NCBI GenBank assembly: GCA_965216885.1
Contig: OZ244209.1
Location: forward strand, 744,001-808,000
Source of the DNA: CAYNJG01 sp965216885
GTDB taxonomy: Bacteria > Planctomycetota > Planctomycetia > Pirellulales > Pirellulaceae
Direction: 5' to 3'
DNA length: 64,000 bases
Positions 1-7,991 of the stretch are shown piece after piece. Position 1 is the first letter of the stretch. Every line of letters begins with the position of its first letter. The position numbers and the translations under genes are program-made. The notes under the pieces were generated by a model. That model saw only the letters and a program-made list of their open reading frames with translations, had not been told where the DNA came from and ran no database searches.

Positions 1-1
1 A

Positions 2-493
2 GAGGCCGCGAAGTTCATCGTGTACGCGCACGAATTCGAACTCAACAAGCCACTGCGTCGCGCTACGAACCCGTGGCAGAGGGCCACCGACGAGTACCAC
101 GACATCGATACCCGAGAAGTTCGTGGTATCCGACTTAATGAATATGGAATGGATCATCTTGAACGGATTGCCCAACTCTTGCGTTACGACGAGGATCGCT
201 CGCGTTTCGTCGTGGTGGAACGCAGTGAGACAAGCAAGCGTTGGGATACGGAATTTCAATATCCCGTCCACCGCAATCCGGAACTCGACGAGGAGCGACG
301 CCTGGTCGTTGTTCGCGCACTTGAGTTGATGGGAATCGACGGGGCTGACCGAATGGTAATCGTGGCACCAGCTTTCGTGGCCGGGCAACATTCTAATGAA
401 GCGGCGCAGGCATATCGTCGCAGCGTCAACGGAAATCAATCCGGTGGCGCGCAGGGCGGCGGTACGGGAATCGGCTCGAATGGAGGGTTCTAA
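2..493 (+). CDS. Conserved hypothetical protein, 5' end outside the window (Tad-locus neighbour)
   Basis: The reading frame is open from base 2, so the true start lies upstream and about 163 residues are visible. The visible part is soluble and charged, with a pattern of alternating strands and helices (for example VVVERSETSK near the middle and RMVIVAPAFVAG near the end), and finishes in a Gly/Ser-rich tail. It resembles small secreted proteins that often sit beside planctomycete tad genes and look distantly like OmpA-type domains, but I cannot assign a family firmly. It is followed after one base by the TPR lipoprotein, so the two are probably co-transcribed. Function unknown. Confidence 0.6.
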   Translation, partial: EAAKFIVYAHEFELNKPLRRATNPWQRATDEYHDIDTREVRGIRLNEYGMDHLERIAQLLRYDEDRSRFVVVERSETSKRWDTEFQYPVHRNPELDEERRLVVVRALELMGIDGADRMVIVAPAFVAGQHSNEAAQAYRRSVNGNQSGGAQGGGTGIGSNGGF

Positions 494-494
494 C

Positions 495-1511
495 ATGCGT
501 GTTGACTGGAAGAGTGTGCGGACGCGGACGAAATCGTTGCCGCTGTTGTTCGCACTATGGTTTTCGGTGTGCGCCGGTTGCTCGAGTTCGCTGCCGTTCC
601 TGCGAAACGCCTCCGAAACAGCTGAAGGCGACATGGACGTTCGATTGGTCTCCGTTGCGAGGCTGGCGGAACGGCAAGGCGACAGGGCTCGAGCGAAAGA
701 ACTCTATCGTGGTTTGATCATGGCGAATCGCGAGCTGCGGACTGCTCACCATCGGATGGGAGTCATTGCCGCGCGAGAAAAGGACATGGATCTCGCGATG
801 CAACATTTCGAAGCGGCGCGAATCGCGGGCCTCGATTCTCCCGACCTGCATGTCGACATGGCGTTCGCCGAATTCCTCGCCGGTCGGTCGTTTTCGGCGG
901 AAACGCGGCTGGCCGAGGTGCTGAAGCAGGAACCAAACAATCGGCGAGCCCTGAACAATCTGGCGATCCTGAGGGGCACGCAGGGTAAGTTCAGCGAAAG
1001 TCTGGCATTGTCGCAGAAGGCGGTTGGCTCAGCAAAAGCGCATGCGAACCTTGGGTATCTGTTGGCCCAGTTTGGCGATGTCAAACAGGCGACTGACAGC
1101 TACCACATCGCGCTGGGACAGAACCCGGAGCTGAATGTTGCGGCCAACGCATTGCTGCAGTTGGATCAGGTTGCCGCGAAGGCACCCATTGCGCCGCTGG
1201 CTTTGGAACTTCCGCAGATGCCTGAAGTGAAGTCTGTCGAGCTACCCGCGGTTGAGCCGCCGGAAGTTGAACGGGAAACGGCGGCTAACGCGCAACTCTT
1301 CGGGGGTGTCCGCATCGAGAGGGTATCAGCGAACACGCGGCAACAACAGGACGCACAAGCAGCCGGGTCTGGCACGCGTACGATGCGGTTGGGACTCCGG
1401 CAACCATGGCTTGGAGGTCGCGGCGCACAGGAAGATGCTGTACAGGAAGATGCTGCACAGGAAGATGCTGCAGCGGAAGATGCTGCAGCGGACGGAGATG
1501 ACTCGGCGTAG
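495..1511 (+). CDS. TPR lipoprotein, TadD-like
   Basis: This protein (338 residues) probably acts as a periplasmic or outer-membrane-anchored scaffold for Tad pilus assembly, the usual role of TadD. The start chosen is the ATG at 495, with GGAGGG 8 bases upstream and the previous stop one base before. Residues 15-29 form a lipoprotein signal ending in CAGC (Cys29), a slightly loose lipobox. About five tetratricopeptide repeats follow (roughly residues 40-215). A proline-rich linker and a low-complexity acidic tail come last; the tail is built from an in-frame 15-bp tandem repeat reading EDAxQ. It converges on the minus-strand tad operon. TPR and lipoprotein assignments are visible; the TadD role is inferred from context. 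Confidence 0.75.
   Translation: MRVDWKSVRTRTKSLPLLFALWFSVCAGCSSSLPFLRNASETAEGDMDVRLVSVARLAERQGDRARAKELYRGLIMANRELRTAHHRMGVIAAREKDMDLAMQHFEAARIAGLDSPDLHVDMAFAEFLAGRSFSAETRLAEVLKQEPNNRRALNNLAILRGTQGKFSESLALSQKAVGSAKAHANLGYLLAQFGDVKQATDSYHIALGQNPELNVAANALLQLDQVAAKAPIAPLALELPQMPEVKSVELPAVEPPEVERETAANAQLFGGVRIERVSANTRQQQDAQAAGSGTRTMRLGLRQPWLGGRGAQEDAVQEDAAQEDAAAEDAAADGDDSA
1426..1485 (+). repeat. 15-bp in-frame tandem repeat, 4 copies
   Basis: The unit cacaggaagatgctg, with small variants, occurs four times head to tail and encodes an acidic EDAxQ pentapeptide tail in the TPR lipoprotein. Confidence 0.85.
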
Positions 1512-1605
1512 CGCATCAGGACGGGAGTCTTGTTGAGCTCGTCCGGAACAGCCAGGGAATTCTTGGAGGCATCTGCCGTTCGTCCGCTCCCCGACTCGGG
1601 GCGGG

Positions 1606-1884
1606 TTACTCGGAGAATACCTCGATACAACTGGCCGCTTTGATCGGCGTGTCGGTAGCATCCCAAAATCCACTACCGGCCGATCTCGCTGATGCTGATC
1701 GAATGCCCGAGAAAGCGAAGCTCTGATTGATCGACTGTACGCTGCGTGCCAGGTCAGAGAGTTCGTCGTGGATCGCATTGCGATAGTGGCTCAAGCCAGT
1801 GCCCACGCCGGCAACGACCATTGAGGTGATCAGCATCAGTTCGGTTGTGAAAACGCCGCCAGAAGTGTCTCGCCAGATTCGCAT
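1606..1884 (-). CDS. Flp-like pilin/pseudopilin (paralogue A)
   Basis: A 92-residue protein with a short leader (MRIWRDTSGG), a hydrophobic stretch at about residues 13-30, then an amphipathic helix (SHYRNAIHDELSDLARSVQ) and a short tail ending in a single Cys (SCIEVFSE). This is the layout of a Tad/Flp pilin, extended at the C-terminus. It aligns with the paralogues at 7222, 7587, 13877 and 14409 and with the C-terminal domain of the 7988 gene through RDAVxxEL..LA and the final C-I/M-E/T motif. It is probably processed by the TadV peptidase after a glycine of the GG pair. It is the last gene of the minus-strand tad operon, 132 bp after tadC. Confidence 0.7.
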   Translation of the reverse strand: MRIWRDTSGGVFTTELMLITSMVVAGVGTGLSHYRNAIHDELSDLARSVQSINQSFAFSGIRSASARSAGSGFWDATDTPIKAASCIEVFSE

Positions 1885-2016
1885 CGCACGCCCAAGTCAA
1901 TAGTCGGAGTAAAACTCCATCATGACTGGACGTGGTGCGGCGCCAAGATTTTGCCGGGGGCGTAGTGTGGTTGCGGCGCGTGTTACGGTTAGGCGGGGAC
2001 GTGGCGCCAAACGAGC

Positions 2017-2988
2017 CTAACGTTGTGTATTGATGGGGAAACGGTTTGCCCGCCGCGAGGTGTTCGGGCGCACCACCGGCGTCGTATTGAGCGGTTGGTT
2101 CTGGACGGTGGGAGCCAACGCACCGCCGGGCATGTTTTGCTGCTCGACAAAATCTCGCAAACTGAGAAATGCCGGGCCCAACAACAGAATGTAGATGGGT
2201 GGCGCGAGACAGAAAACAACCGGTAGCAGGATCTGTACTGCGGTCTTGTTGCCGCGTTCGCGAGCTCGTTGGTCGCGGCTTTCCCGTAGACCGTCAGCAA
2301 ACGTCCGAAGCGCGCTCGACATCGAACCGCCCGCACGGTGCCCACCGCGCAAGAGGGATGTTAATGCTGTCACTTGCGGAATGTCCAGGCGTTTTGCGAA
2401 TGCGATGAGTGCCTCGTCCAGTGTGCCCGTTCTTGCCTGCCGGAAAATGATTCTCAGTTCGACAGCCATCGGTGGATGTGTGTTGTCAAATTGCCCAATA
2501 GCGTGTCGAAGCGACTCCTCCATCGTCATACCACCGCTCATCATCATGGCGACCAGATCGAGGACGTCAGGCAGATCCTGGCTGATGTCCTGGGCTCGCC
2601 TCGCTGCCCTCAGCGAGACGACAACGCGTGGCACGCCAATGATGACGACCGCAACCGCAACCACGGTCCACGGCATCCAGGTCTCGGGCGATACCTGTTC
2701 CAAAGAAAATACCGCTGTCACGCAGGCCGTCCAGATCAGCAGAGCGAGATTTCGCGATGCCAGAAAGTTCGCGGTGGCGGCGCCGTGAAGTACGCCTCCG
2801 CGGACCAGATCTTTCGCTAGCTGCCGTCGACTGTAGGTCGTCAACGGGACGATTCGTGAAAGCCCATCCGTCCAGCGGCCAAAAGCTGGCCCGGGCACGC
2901 CGCCCTCGGGGCCGTTTCGACGCGAGGAAATCGCTAGAAGGGTGACGATCATTCCCAGTGCGGCGATGGCGAAAACGATCCAGTCCAT
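2017..2988 (-). CDS. tadC: Type II/IV secretion F-domain protein TadC
   Basis: An inner-membrane platform protein of the Tad pilus (323 residues), expected to work with TadB and the TadA ATPase. An N-terminal membrane segment (residues 1-20), a hydrophobic pair around residues 80-115, the T2SSF-type cytoplasmic domain (about 140-262; visible as DLPDVLDLVAMMMSGGMTMEES and the later ALRTFADGLRESRDQRARE), then membrane segments near 265-290. The start ATG has AGAGGGA just upstream. A polar, Asn/Pro/Arg-rich tail of about 40 residues follows the last membrane segment. It lies 42 bp downstream of tadB in the same operon. Confidence 0.88.
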   Translation of the reverse strand: MDWIVFAIAALGMIVTLLAISSRRNGPEGGVPGPAFGRWTDGLSRIVPLTTYSRRQLAKDLVRGGVLHGAATANFLASRNLALLIWTACVTAVFSLEQVSPETWMPWTVVAVAVVIIGVPRVVVSLRAARRAQDISQDLPDVLDLVAMMMSGGMTMEESLRHAIGQFDNTHPPMAVELRIIFRQARTGTLDEALIAFAKRLDIPQVTALTSLLRGGHRAGGSMSSALRTFADGLRESRDQRARERGNKTAVQILLPVVFCLAPPIYILLLGPAFLSLRDFVEQQNMPGGALAPTVQNQPLNTTPVVRPNTSRRANRFPINTQR

Positions 2989-3030
2989 GGCGATTCCCTC
3001 TGTACGCGAGGATTGAGTGGGCTGCAGGTA

Positions 3031-4119
3031 TCAGTAATTGGCGCGAACCAGAAATAGCGACCAGCCGATACCGATGAATTCCAGAACAAGGGCGAGCGCG
3101 AGCATCCGCTGTCCGAGCGGGTCGGTGAGCATGTCACGACCATAGTCAGGTTTCACAGCGACGATGTACCCCATAAGGATCCAGGCCAGCGCAATCACCA
3201 CGATGACGGACATGCGCCCCATCCCGGTCGTCGTTCGTAGGTGTCGTTCGTAGTCGAAGCGACTATGGATGACTCGCCCCATTCGGCGCAGAGTGGCTGC
3301 CAGGTGTCCGCCTGTGTCGCGGTGTGTTGCAAGTGTCGTCGCAAACAGCTGCACGTCAATCGTGCGGATACGCTCGGAAAGTGATTGCATGGTGTCTCGC
3401 AGTGAGAGTCCCATTTTCAACTGGTTTCGACAGCGAATGAATTCTGTCCGCGCGGGTTCCTGCATGGTGTCGGAAAGCAGGCTGATTGTCTGCCTGATAT
3501 TGTCCCCCGATTGAATGGCACCGGCCATGATGTCCATGGCGAGCGGTAGCTGCTGCCGGAATTGGCGGACGTTTCGTTGCGCAACGAAGAGAAGTATCAC
3601 CATCAACAGCCCAAGGGTGAGCAAACTTGAGGCTACGGACAAAGGGGCATTTTCGCTTGCGACGAAGACCATCGCTCCGATGGAGCCAGAGACGGCAACA
3701 ACGCCAATGCAGCAAGCGGACCATGAAAGAGGGATTCTCGCGAGGAGGACGTGTCGTCGCAACCACATTTCAATTGAAGGAAATAGCGGTTCCCTGGAGG
3801 CTGTATTTACGGTGAGGAACGTATCCACTTCCAGTTGGGACTGGCCAGCGGTTTGGTCGGAATCTGGCGATTCAGAAACCGTCCAGTTTGAGTCCGTCCA
3901 GTTTGAAACCGTCCAGTTTGAGTCCGTCCAGTTTGAGTCCGTCCGATGAGAGTCTGACTGCGTAGAATCTTCAGCGACGGTAGCAGCCGCCGCATTGTAC
4001 CGACGCCCGAGCAGTAACCACGCAACTCCCCCGCAGAGTGCGAAGACTGCCATGTCTCCCAGGGGCGATGCAAGCAGGGCACCGATGGACGGAATTGCCG
4101 CCGTGAGGTCCGGGCTCAA
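3031..4119 (-). CDS. tadB: Type II/IV secretion F-domain protein TadB
   Basis: The second membrane platform subunit of the Tad pilus (362 residues). The start is a TTG whose T-T-G overlaps the TGA stop of tadA; it is supported by a very good GGAGGTGAA Shine-Dalgarno at 4122-4130. Segments: membrane helix at about 20-38, a variable hydrophilic linker (40-115), two hydrophobic helices (about 135-185), an F-domain (about 190-305) and two C-terminal helices. The linker contains a tandem DSNWT/VSNWT pentapeptide array. The TadB identity rests on position between tadA and tadC and the F-domain pattern (LPLAMDIMAGAIQSGDNIRQTI). Confidence 0.87.
   Translation of the reverse strand: MSPDLTAAIPSIGALLASPLGDMAVFALCGGVAWLLLGRRYNAAAATVAEDSTQSDSHRTDSNWTDSNWTVSNWTDSNWTVSESPDSDQTAGQSQLEVDTFLTVNTASREPLFPSIEMWLRRHVLLARIPLSWSACCIGVVAVSGSIGAMVFVASENAPLSVASSLLTLGLLMVILLFVAQRNVRQFRQQLPLAMDIMAGAIQSGDNIRQTISLLSDTMQEPARTEFIRCRNQLKMGLSLRDTMQSLSERIRTIDVQLFATTLATHRDTGGHLAATLRRMGRVIHSRFDYERHLRTTTGMGRMSVIVVIALAWILMGYIVAVKPDYGRDMLTDPLGQRMLALALVLEFIGIGWSLFLVRANY
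3876..3944 (-). repeat. 15-bp in-frame tandem repeat in tadB, 4.6 copies
   Basis: Plus-strand unit (agtcc or aaacc)+gtccagtttg repeats with perfect 15-base periodicity. In tadB it encodes alternating DSNWT and VSNWT pentapeptides in the linker after the first membrane helix. Copy-number change would keep the frame. Confidence 0.9.
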
Positions 4120-5495
4120 GCTTCACCTCCGTCGGTCATGGGCTGTGTTGATGACAGGTCAGCCGGGTCGAATTCAATTCCTTGTTCTTCGAAGCGTTGA
4201 ACAAAATCGGGTTTATGCCCTGTCGCGACGAATCGCCCGACTGCGGCGCCTGTCTCATCAATGCCTTCCTGCACGAACCGAAAGATATCGACAACGTCGA
4301 TGTTTCCCCTGCCGTCGGTCTTGAGTTCAGCGATGCGAGTCAGCTTTCGTACACCACCCTTCAGTCGCGATGTGTGAACCAGCAGTGGAATTCCCAAAGC
4401 GATAAACTCACGAATCGTCGTTACCGGGAGATCGATGTTGCCCATTGCGATCATGAGCTCCAGTCGGGTAAGCGCGTCTCGTGGGCCGTTGGCATGCAGG
4501 GTCGTCATGCTTCCTTCGTGACCGGTATTCATGGCCTGAATCATGTCGATGGCTTCGGCCCCACGAACCTCACCGATGATGATGCGATCCGGTCGCATGC
4601 GGAGGCTGTTGCGGACCAGGTCACGCACGGTAAATTCGCAACTTCCCTCCTGATTTGCAGGTCGGGTTTCCATGCGGACGACGTGAGGATGCTGTAGCAC
4701 CAGTTCCGCCGAGTCCTCGATTGTGACGAGTCGTTCGTCGCGTGGGATGGCCGACGAAAGTGCGCTCAGCAGGGTCGTTTTCCCGGTGCCGGTGCCACCG
4801 GAAAACAGGATGCTGACGCGAGCCTCAACAGCGGCGTTCAGAAACCGCATCATCTGATCGTTCAGTGAGCCGTTTCGGGAGAGCACGGCCATGTTGAAGT
4901 TGCCCTTGCGGAAGCGTCGAATGGAGAGTTTCGCTCCGCCCAGCGAGAGTGGCGGGACCACGGCGTTGACACGTGATCCGTCCGGCAATCGAGCGTCCAC
5001 CAGGGGGCTGGAACGGTCAAGTCGACGCCCAGCCATTCCCACGATCCGCTGAACGATACGCAGCAGGTGTTCCTGATCCGCGAACGTCACTTTAGATCGC
5101 TGTAGGCGACCGTCTCGCTCGATGAAAATCTCAGATGGGCTGTTGACCAGGATGTCGCAGATCGTGTCATCCCGTAGCAGATTTTCCAGAGGACCGAAAC
5201 GATACAGCTCGTCCTGCAGATCGGCGAACAGCCGTTCCCGCGACGGGGCGGTCAGTCCGGGCGTCTCCGCTTTGATGAACTCCCTGGCGAAACGATCGAG
5301 TTCCCTTCTTGCTTCCGGGTTGGTGACGTCGTTCACGGACGCAAGGTCCAACGAGGCCACCAGCTTTCGATGGATTCGTTGTTTCAGATTCTGGTAGGTG
5401 TTGTCGGTGTCCAACGTCGGGGCTTCAGGATGAGCCGACTGCTGCGTTTTTTTTTGCTGTCTGTTCTGGAATATCACGTGGCACTCCGTTGCCAT
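4116..5495 (-). CDS. tadA: Tad pilus assembly ATPase TadA (CpaF family)
   Basis: A cytoplasmic hexameric secretion ATPase that powers Flp pilus assembly (459 residues, normal for CpaF). The N-terminal helical domain (about 33-110, IHRKLVASLDLASV) is followed by the CpaF N-terminal core (RFGPLENLLRDDTICDILVN). Walker A GGTGTGKT is at 233-240; the Asp box (LVTIEDSAEL), Walker B region (RPDRIIIGEVRGAEA) and His box (GHEGSMTTLHAN) follow in order. It overlaps tadB by 4 bp. A run of nine A residues falls in codons 14-17, between the start and the conserved part. No clear Shine-Dalgarno precedes the ATG. Confidence 0.95.
   Translation of the reverse strand: MATECHVIFQNRQQKKTQQSAHPEAPTLDTDNTYQNLKQRIHRKLVASLDLASVNDVTNPEARRELDRFAREFIKAETPGLTAPSRERLFADLQDELYRFGPLENLLRDDTICDILVNSPSEIFIERDGRLQRSKVTFADQEHLLRIVQRIVGMAGRRLDRSSPLVDARLPDGSRVNAVVPPLSLGGAKLSIRRFRKGNFNMAVLSRNGSLNDQMMRFLNAAVEARVSILFSGGTGTGKTTLLSALSSAIPRDERLVTIEDSAELVLQHPHVVRMETRPANQEGSCEFTVRDLVRNSLRMRPDRIIIGEVRGAEAIDMIQAMNTGHEGSMTTLHANGPRDALTRLELMIAMGNIDLPVTTIREFIALGIPLLVHTSRLKGGVRKLTRIAELKTDGRGNIDVVDIFRFVQEGIDETGAAVGRFVATGHKPDFVQRFEEQGIEFDPADLSSTQPMTDGGEA
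4122..4130 (-). promoter_or_regulatory. Ribosome binding site that fixes the TTG start of tadB
   Basis: Minus strand GGAGGTGAA, with 6 bases between GGAGG and the TTG at 4119. It lies inside the tadA coding sequence and supports translational coupling across the TTGA overlap. Confidence 0.8.
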
Positions 5496-5525
5496 CGGTT
5501 TGTATTGGTCAACGATTAAGGGTCG

Positions 5526-6653
5526 TCATGGGGCCTTGCGTTCAATCGCAGCCTCTCGAGTCGTTGCCGATTCGATGGAGGTACGAGTCGGCAAGTCCGA
5601 AATCGGCTCGTGTCTTGGCGGGAGTTTCCTGGAAGTGCCAGCGGCGCGAACGGCCAGTGGGTGGCGGCCATCAAACTTGAGCTGCTTGGCTCCGCCACCT
5701 CGGTACACCTCCATGGTCTCGGCAACCCGACGTTGCGGCTCGACGCGTGTGCCCAGAATGTCTCCGAGCGTTTTTCGCCGACCGGGTTTCACGAATTTGT
5801 CATCCGTGGGATTTCGTAGCGCCAGCGAGAGCTTGCCGTGTCCTTCAACAACGCGAAGCGTCTCGGCCTGATCGGGCGATACTGCAAGCGTGACGCGCAC
5901 AATGTCGACGCCGGTGACTTCCGCTACGTTGTCCTGCACCGTGTTGTTTTCCAACGCAAGAACCTTGACGCCCTGCATCAGGGTGACGGTGTCCGTGGCA
6001 TAGGGTGTATTGTCGATGCCTCCGCCGGCTGAGGCCTTCTTTCTGCCAGCCGTTCGGTAGTCGTAGGTGTAGTCCCATCCGCCGCCCTTTCCCTTGCTGG
6101 AAGCATGGTAGCCCAGATGTGGATCCCAGGTAGATTCATACGGAGTGGCCTGGCCAGTGATGTCCGAGTCGCCGTATAGCCCCGCTCGGAAGATGACATC
6201 AACGACCTGGCCGGCGTCGGCAAAGCCGTTCAGGGCGTCGTTACTGTTCACAAGGATCGTGACCGCGCGTTGCCCGGGTTGCAGTTTGTCGGTGAGGTTG
6301 GGGCCGTAGCCTTTCGGGTAAAACTGTTGCGTGTGGAAAGTCTGGCCGCGTTCGATCGTGGTCATCACGGTCTGTCCGATGATCTGATCGGGAGAAGACA
6401 TGAACACGCCGGTGACGTTGCGTTCCTTCAACTGCCGTCGCGACAGTCGCTGCAACGCCACATCGCTAATCGTGACGACACGGCCCGTTGGTAGGCGCCG
6501 GCTGGCCATGGGGACGGTGATCTTTTGGGCGCTCGGCGCAGCGGTGGCTACGTTCCGGCCTGACAGCTTGCGCAAGGAGTAAACACCCATTAGGCCGAAA
6601 AGTACGGCGACGAATACCAACAGGATTGTTGATGCGTTTGTGCGTTTCTGCAT
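5526..6653 (-). CDS. cpaB: Flp pilus assembly protein CpaB (RcpC)
   Basis: A 375-residue periplasmic protein of the Tad system that is usually linked with the secretin. One N-terminal membrane anchor (residues 9-26, STILLVFVAVLFGLMGVY), a SAF domain from about 46 (PMASRRLPTGRVVTISDV) with the expected LQPGQRAVTI strand pair, then the RcpC/CpaB domain to about 290. A Gly/Tyr-rich insertion (about 175-215, around GGGWDYTYDY) interrupts the second domain. The tail (about 300-375) is polar and basic. AGGAAACAGGTC precedes the ATG. No secretin (CpaC/RcpA) gene is visible in the window; it may lie left of base 1. Confidence 0.88.
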   Translation of the reverse strand: MQKRTNASTILLVFVAVLFGLMGVYSLRKLSGRNVATAAPSAQKITVPMASRRLPTGRVVTISDVALQRLSRRQLKERNVTGVFMSSPDQIIGQTVMTTIERGQTFHTQQFYPKGYGPNLTDKLQPGQRAVTILVNSNDALNGFADAGQVVDVIFRAGLYGDSDITGQATPYESTWDPHLGYHASSKGKGGGWDYTYDYRTAGRKKASAGGGIDNTPYATDTVTLMQGVKVLALENNTVQDNVAEVTGVDIVRVTLAVSPDQAETLRVVEGHGKLSLALRNPTDDKFVKPGRRKTLGDILGTRVEPQRRVAETMEVYRGGGAKQLKFDGRHPLAVRAAGTSRKLPPRHEPISDLPTRTSIESATTREAAIERKAP

Positions 6654-6709
6654 GACCTGTTTCCTGCGAGGCGACGGAGCGTATCAGACCTGGGCCTGTT
6701 GGGTGCGAA

Positions 6710-7192
6710 TCAGTTCTGTGTGACCATGCGGAGCAGGAGGATGGACCAGGTGGAAAGCCCACACGGCAGGGCGTACGGAATCGTCTTCTTCAGCACGTTG
6801 GTCGATTCGTTTTGCTTGTTGGCGTTGTTCAGGATTCCGTAAGCCATCACGCAGGCCATGCAAGCCATGGCAAAGACAACGCTGAGGAGAAACACTCCCA
6901 GTGTGTAGCGCGGACCAAGCCATGCGCCGATCGCTCCCATCAGTTTCACATCGCCGCCTCCGCCACCGCCGATGATCCAGAGTACAAACAGGATTCCGAA
7001 GCCGACGGCGAAGCCACCAAGTGAGAACAGCAATCCCTCCTGGGCACTCACCAGACCGTGAAATGCCAGGCCGGAAATCGCGGAGGTGACGGTTAGCCAG
7101 TTGGGGATTCGTCGACTGCGTAGGTCGGTTGCCATCGCAACGGCCGTGAACACTGCGACGCAGGCGAACTGTAGTATTGTTGTTGAATCCAT
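6710..7192 (-). CDS. tadV: Prepilin peptidase TadV/CpaA (A24 family)
   Basis: A small integral-membrane aspartyl peptidase (160 residues, as expected for the TadV type that lacks the N-terminal methylase domain). It should remove the leader peptides of the Flp-like subunits in this locus. The two catalytic aspartates are D23 (in ATDLRSRRIPN) and D81 (in GGGGDVKLMGAIGAWLG), in the characteristic sequence surroundings. Four to five membrane helices are predicted by eye. It sits between the pilin-like gene at 7222 and cpaB. Confidence 0.93.
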   Translation of the reverse strand: MDSTTILQFACVAVFTAVAMATDLRSRRIPNWLTVTSAISGLAFHGLVSAQEGLLFSLGGFAVGFGILFVLWIIGGGGGGDVKLMGAIGAWLGPRYTLGVFLLSVVFAMACMACVMAYGILNNANKQNESTNVLKKTIPYALPCGLSTWSILLLRMVTQN

Positions 7193-7221
7193 CTATACTC
7201 GCTTTACTTCTCTTGAGTCTG

Positions 7222-7590
7222 CTATTCCTGCTCACCGACGATCGCGGCGGTTAGTTCCATGCATGCCGGGGCTTCATCCACCTCGTCAACGAGGTCAACG
7301 GCGTCCGAAAACGAGCCGCTCAGGACGCAGTCGGTTCCGTCTCCAAAAACTCCGTTGCCATTAGCATCAATGACAACCTCGTACTCGTATTCCTGCCGAA
7401 GGTTCCTCAACGCCACGGAGGCGTCTCCGAAACTCTGAATGATATGATCGCGATACGTTGCCAGTCCGACGATGGCGCCGAGTGACGTAATGGTCGTCAT
7501 CAGGACGATGCCAGCGAGGGACAGATTCCCGGCTTCGTCATGAATTAGGGAAAGCCTCTGACGGACTGTGCGTTGGGGGTGTCGAATCAT
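7222..7590 (-). CDS. Flp-like pseudopilin without the conserved Glu (paralogue B)
   Basis: A 122-residue member of the pilin-like family: leader MIRHPQRTVRQRLSLIHDEAG, then a hydrophobic segment (NLSLAGIVLMTTITSLGAIVG), then ATYRDHIIQSFGDAS. Unlike its relatives it has Ala/Gly where the Glu near position 5 or 6 of the mature protein should be. In type II and IV pili, subunits lacking this Glu are usually tip-located or initiating minor pilins, so this could be a minor or initiating subunit (inference). The C-terminal part carries two Cys (TDCVLSG and PACMEL). Its ATG overlaps the stop of the 7587 gene as ATGA. Confidence 0.65.
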   Translation of the reverse strand: MIRHPQRTVRQRLSLIHDEAGNLSLAGIVLMTTITSLGAIVGLATYRDHIIQSFGDASVALRNLRQEYEYEVVIDANGNGVFGDGTDCVLSGSFSDAVDLVDEVDEAPACMELTAAIVGEQE

Positions 7591-7991
7591 GGCAGTATTG
7601 CCGCCTCATTGATGATTTGTGTGGCGGTTATTTCGATGCACATGGGGGACTGGCCGACCGGGTCGAGGAATTCCGGTTCGCAGAAATTGGTTTGATCCGA
7701 ATACCCGGAGCCGGACACAAACGAATCAAAACGAAGATTGTCCACGGTACCGGAAGTGGATGTTTCTGCGTACCGATAGCCATGATCGACGCTGGTTAAA
7801 CCCGCCGCGACGTCGCCAAGTTCCTGGGTGATCGAATCACGGAACGCGGAGAGTCCTACGATCGTGCCCAGCAAGGCGATGGAGGACACGAGGATCAGTT
7901 CCATCGAAAGCAGTCCGCCGTTTTCGTCCCTTGCGAACAACGCAATACCATCGACAGGCGAGCCTGTGTGACGCACTATCAACATCATCAT
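7587..7991 (-). CDS. Flp-like pilin/pseudopilin (paralogue C)
   Basis: A 134-residue member of the same family. A 24-residue leader ends ARDENGG, followed by the hydrophobic stretch LLSMELILVSSIALLGTIVG, the SAFRDSITQELGDVA helix, and a longer polar tail with two Cys (NFCEPEF and SPMCIEITA). The GG before LLSME allows either the canonical Glu at +5 or the +6 register seen in other members. Start and stop both overlap neighbours as ATGA (stop of the 7988 gene, start of the 7222 gene), so translation is probably coupled. Likely a surface-exposed minor or major pilus subunit; the exact role is not visible. Confidence 0.68.
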   Translation of the reverse strand: MMMLIVRHTGSPVDGIALFARDENGGLLSMELILVSSIALLGTIVGLSAFRDSITQELGDVAAGLTSVDHGYRYAETSTSGTVDNLRFDSFVSGSGYSDQTNFCEPEFLDPVGQSPMCIEITATQIINEAAILP

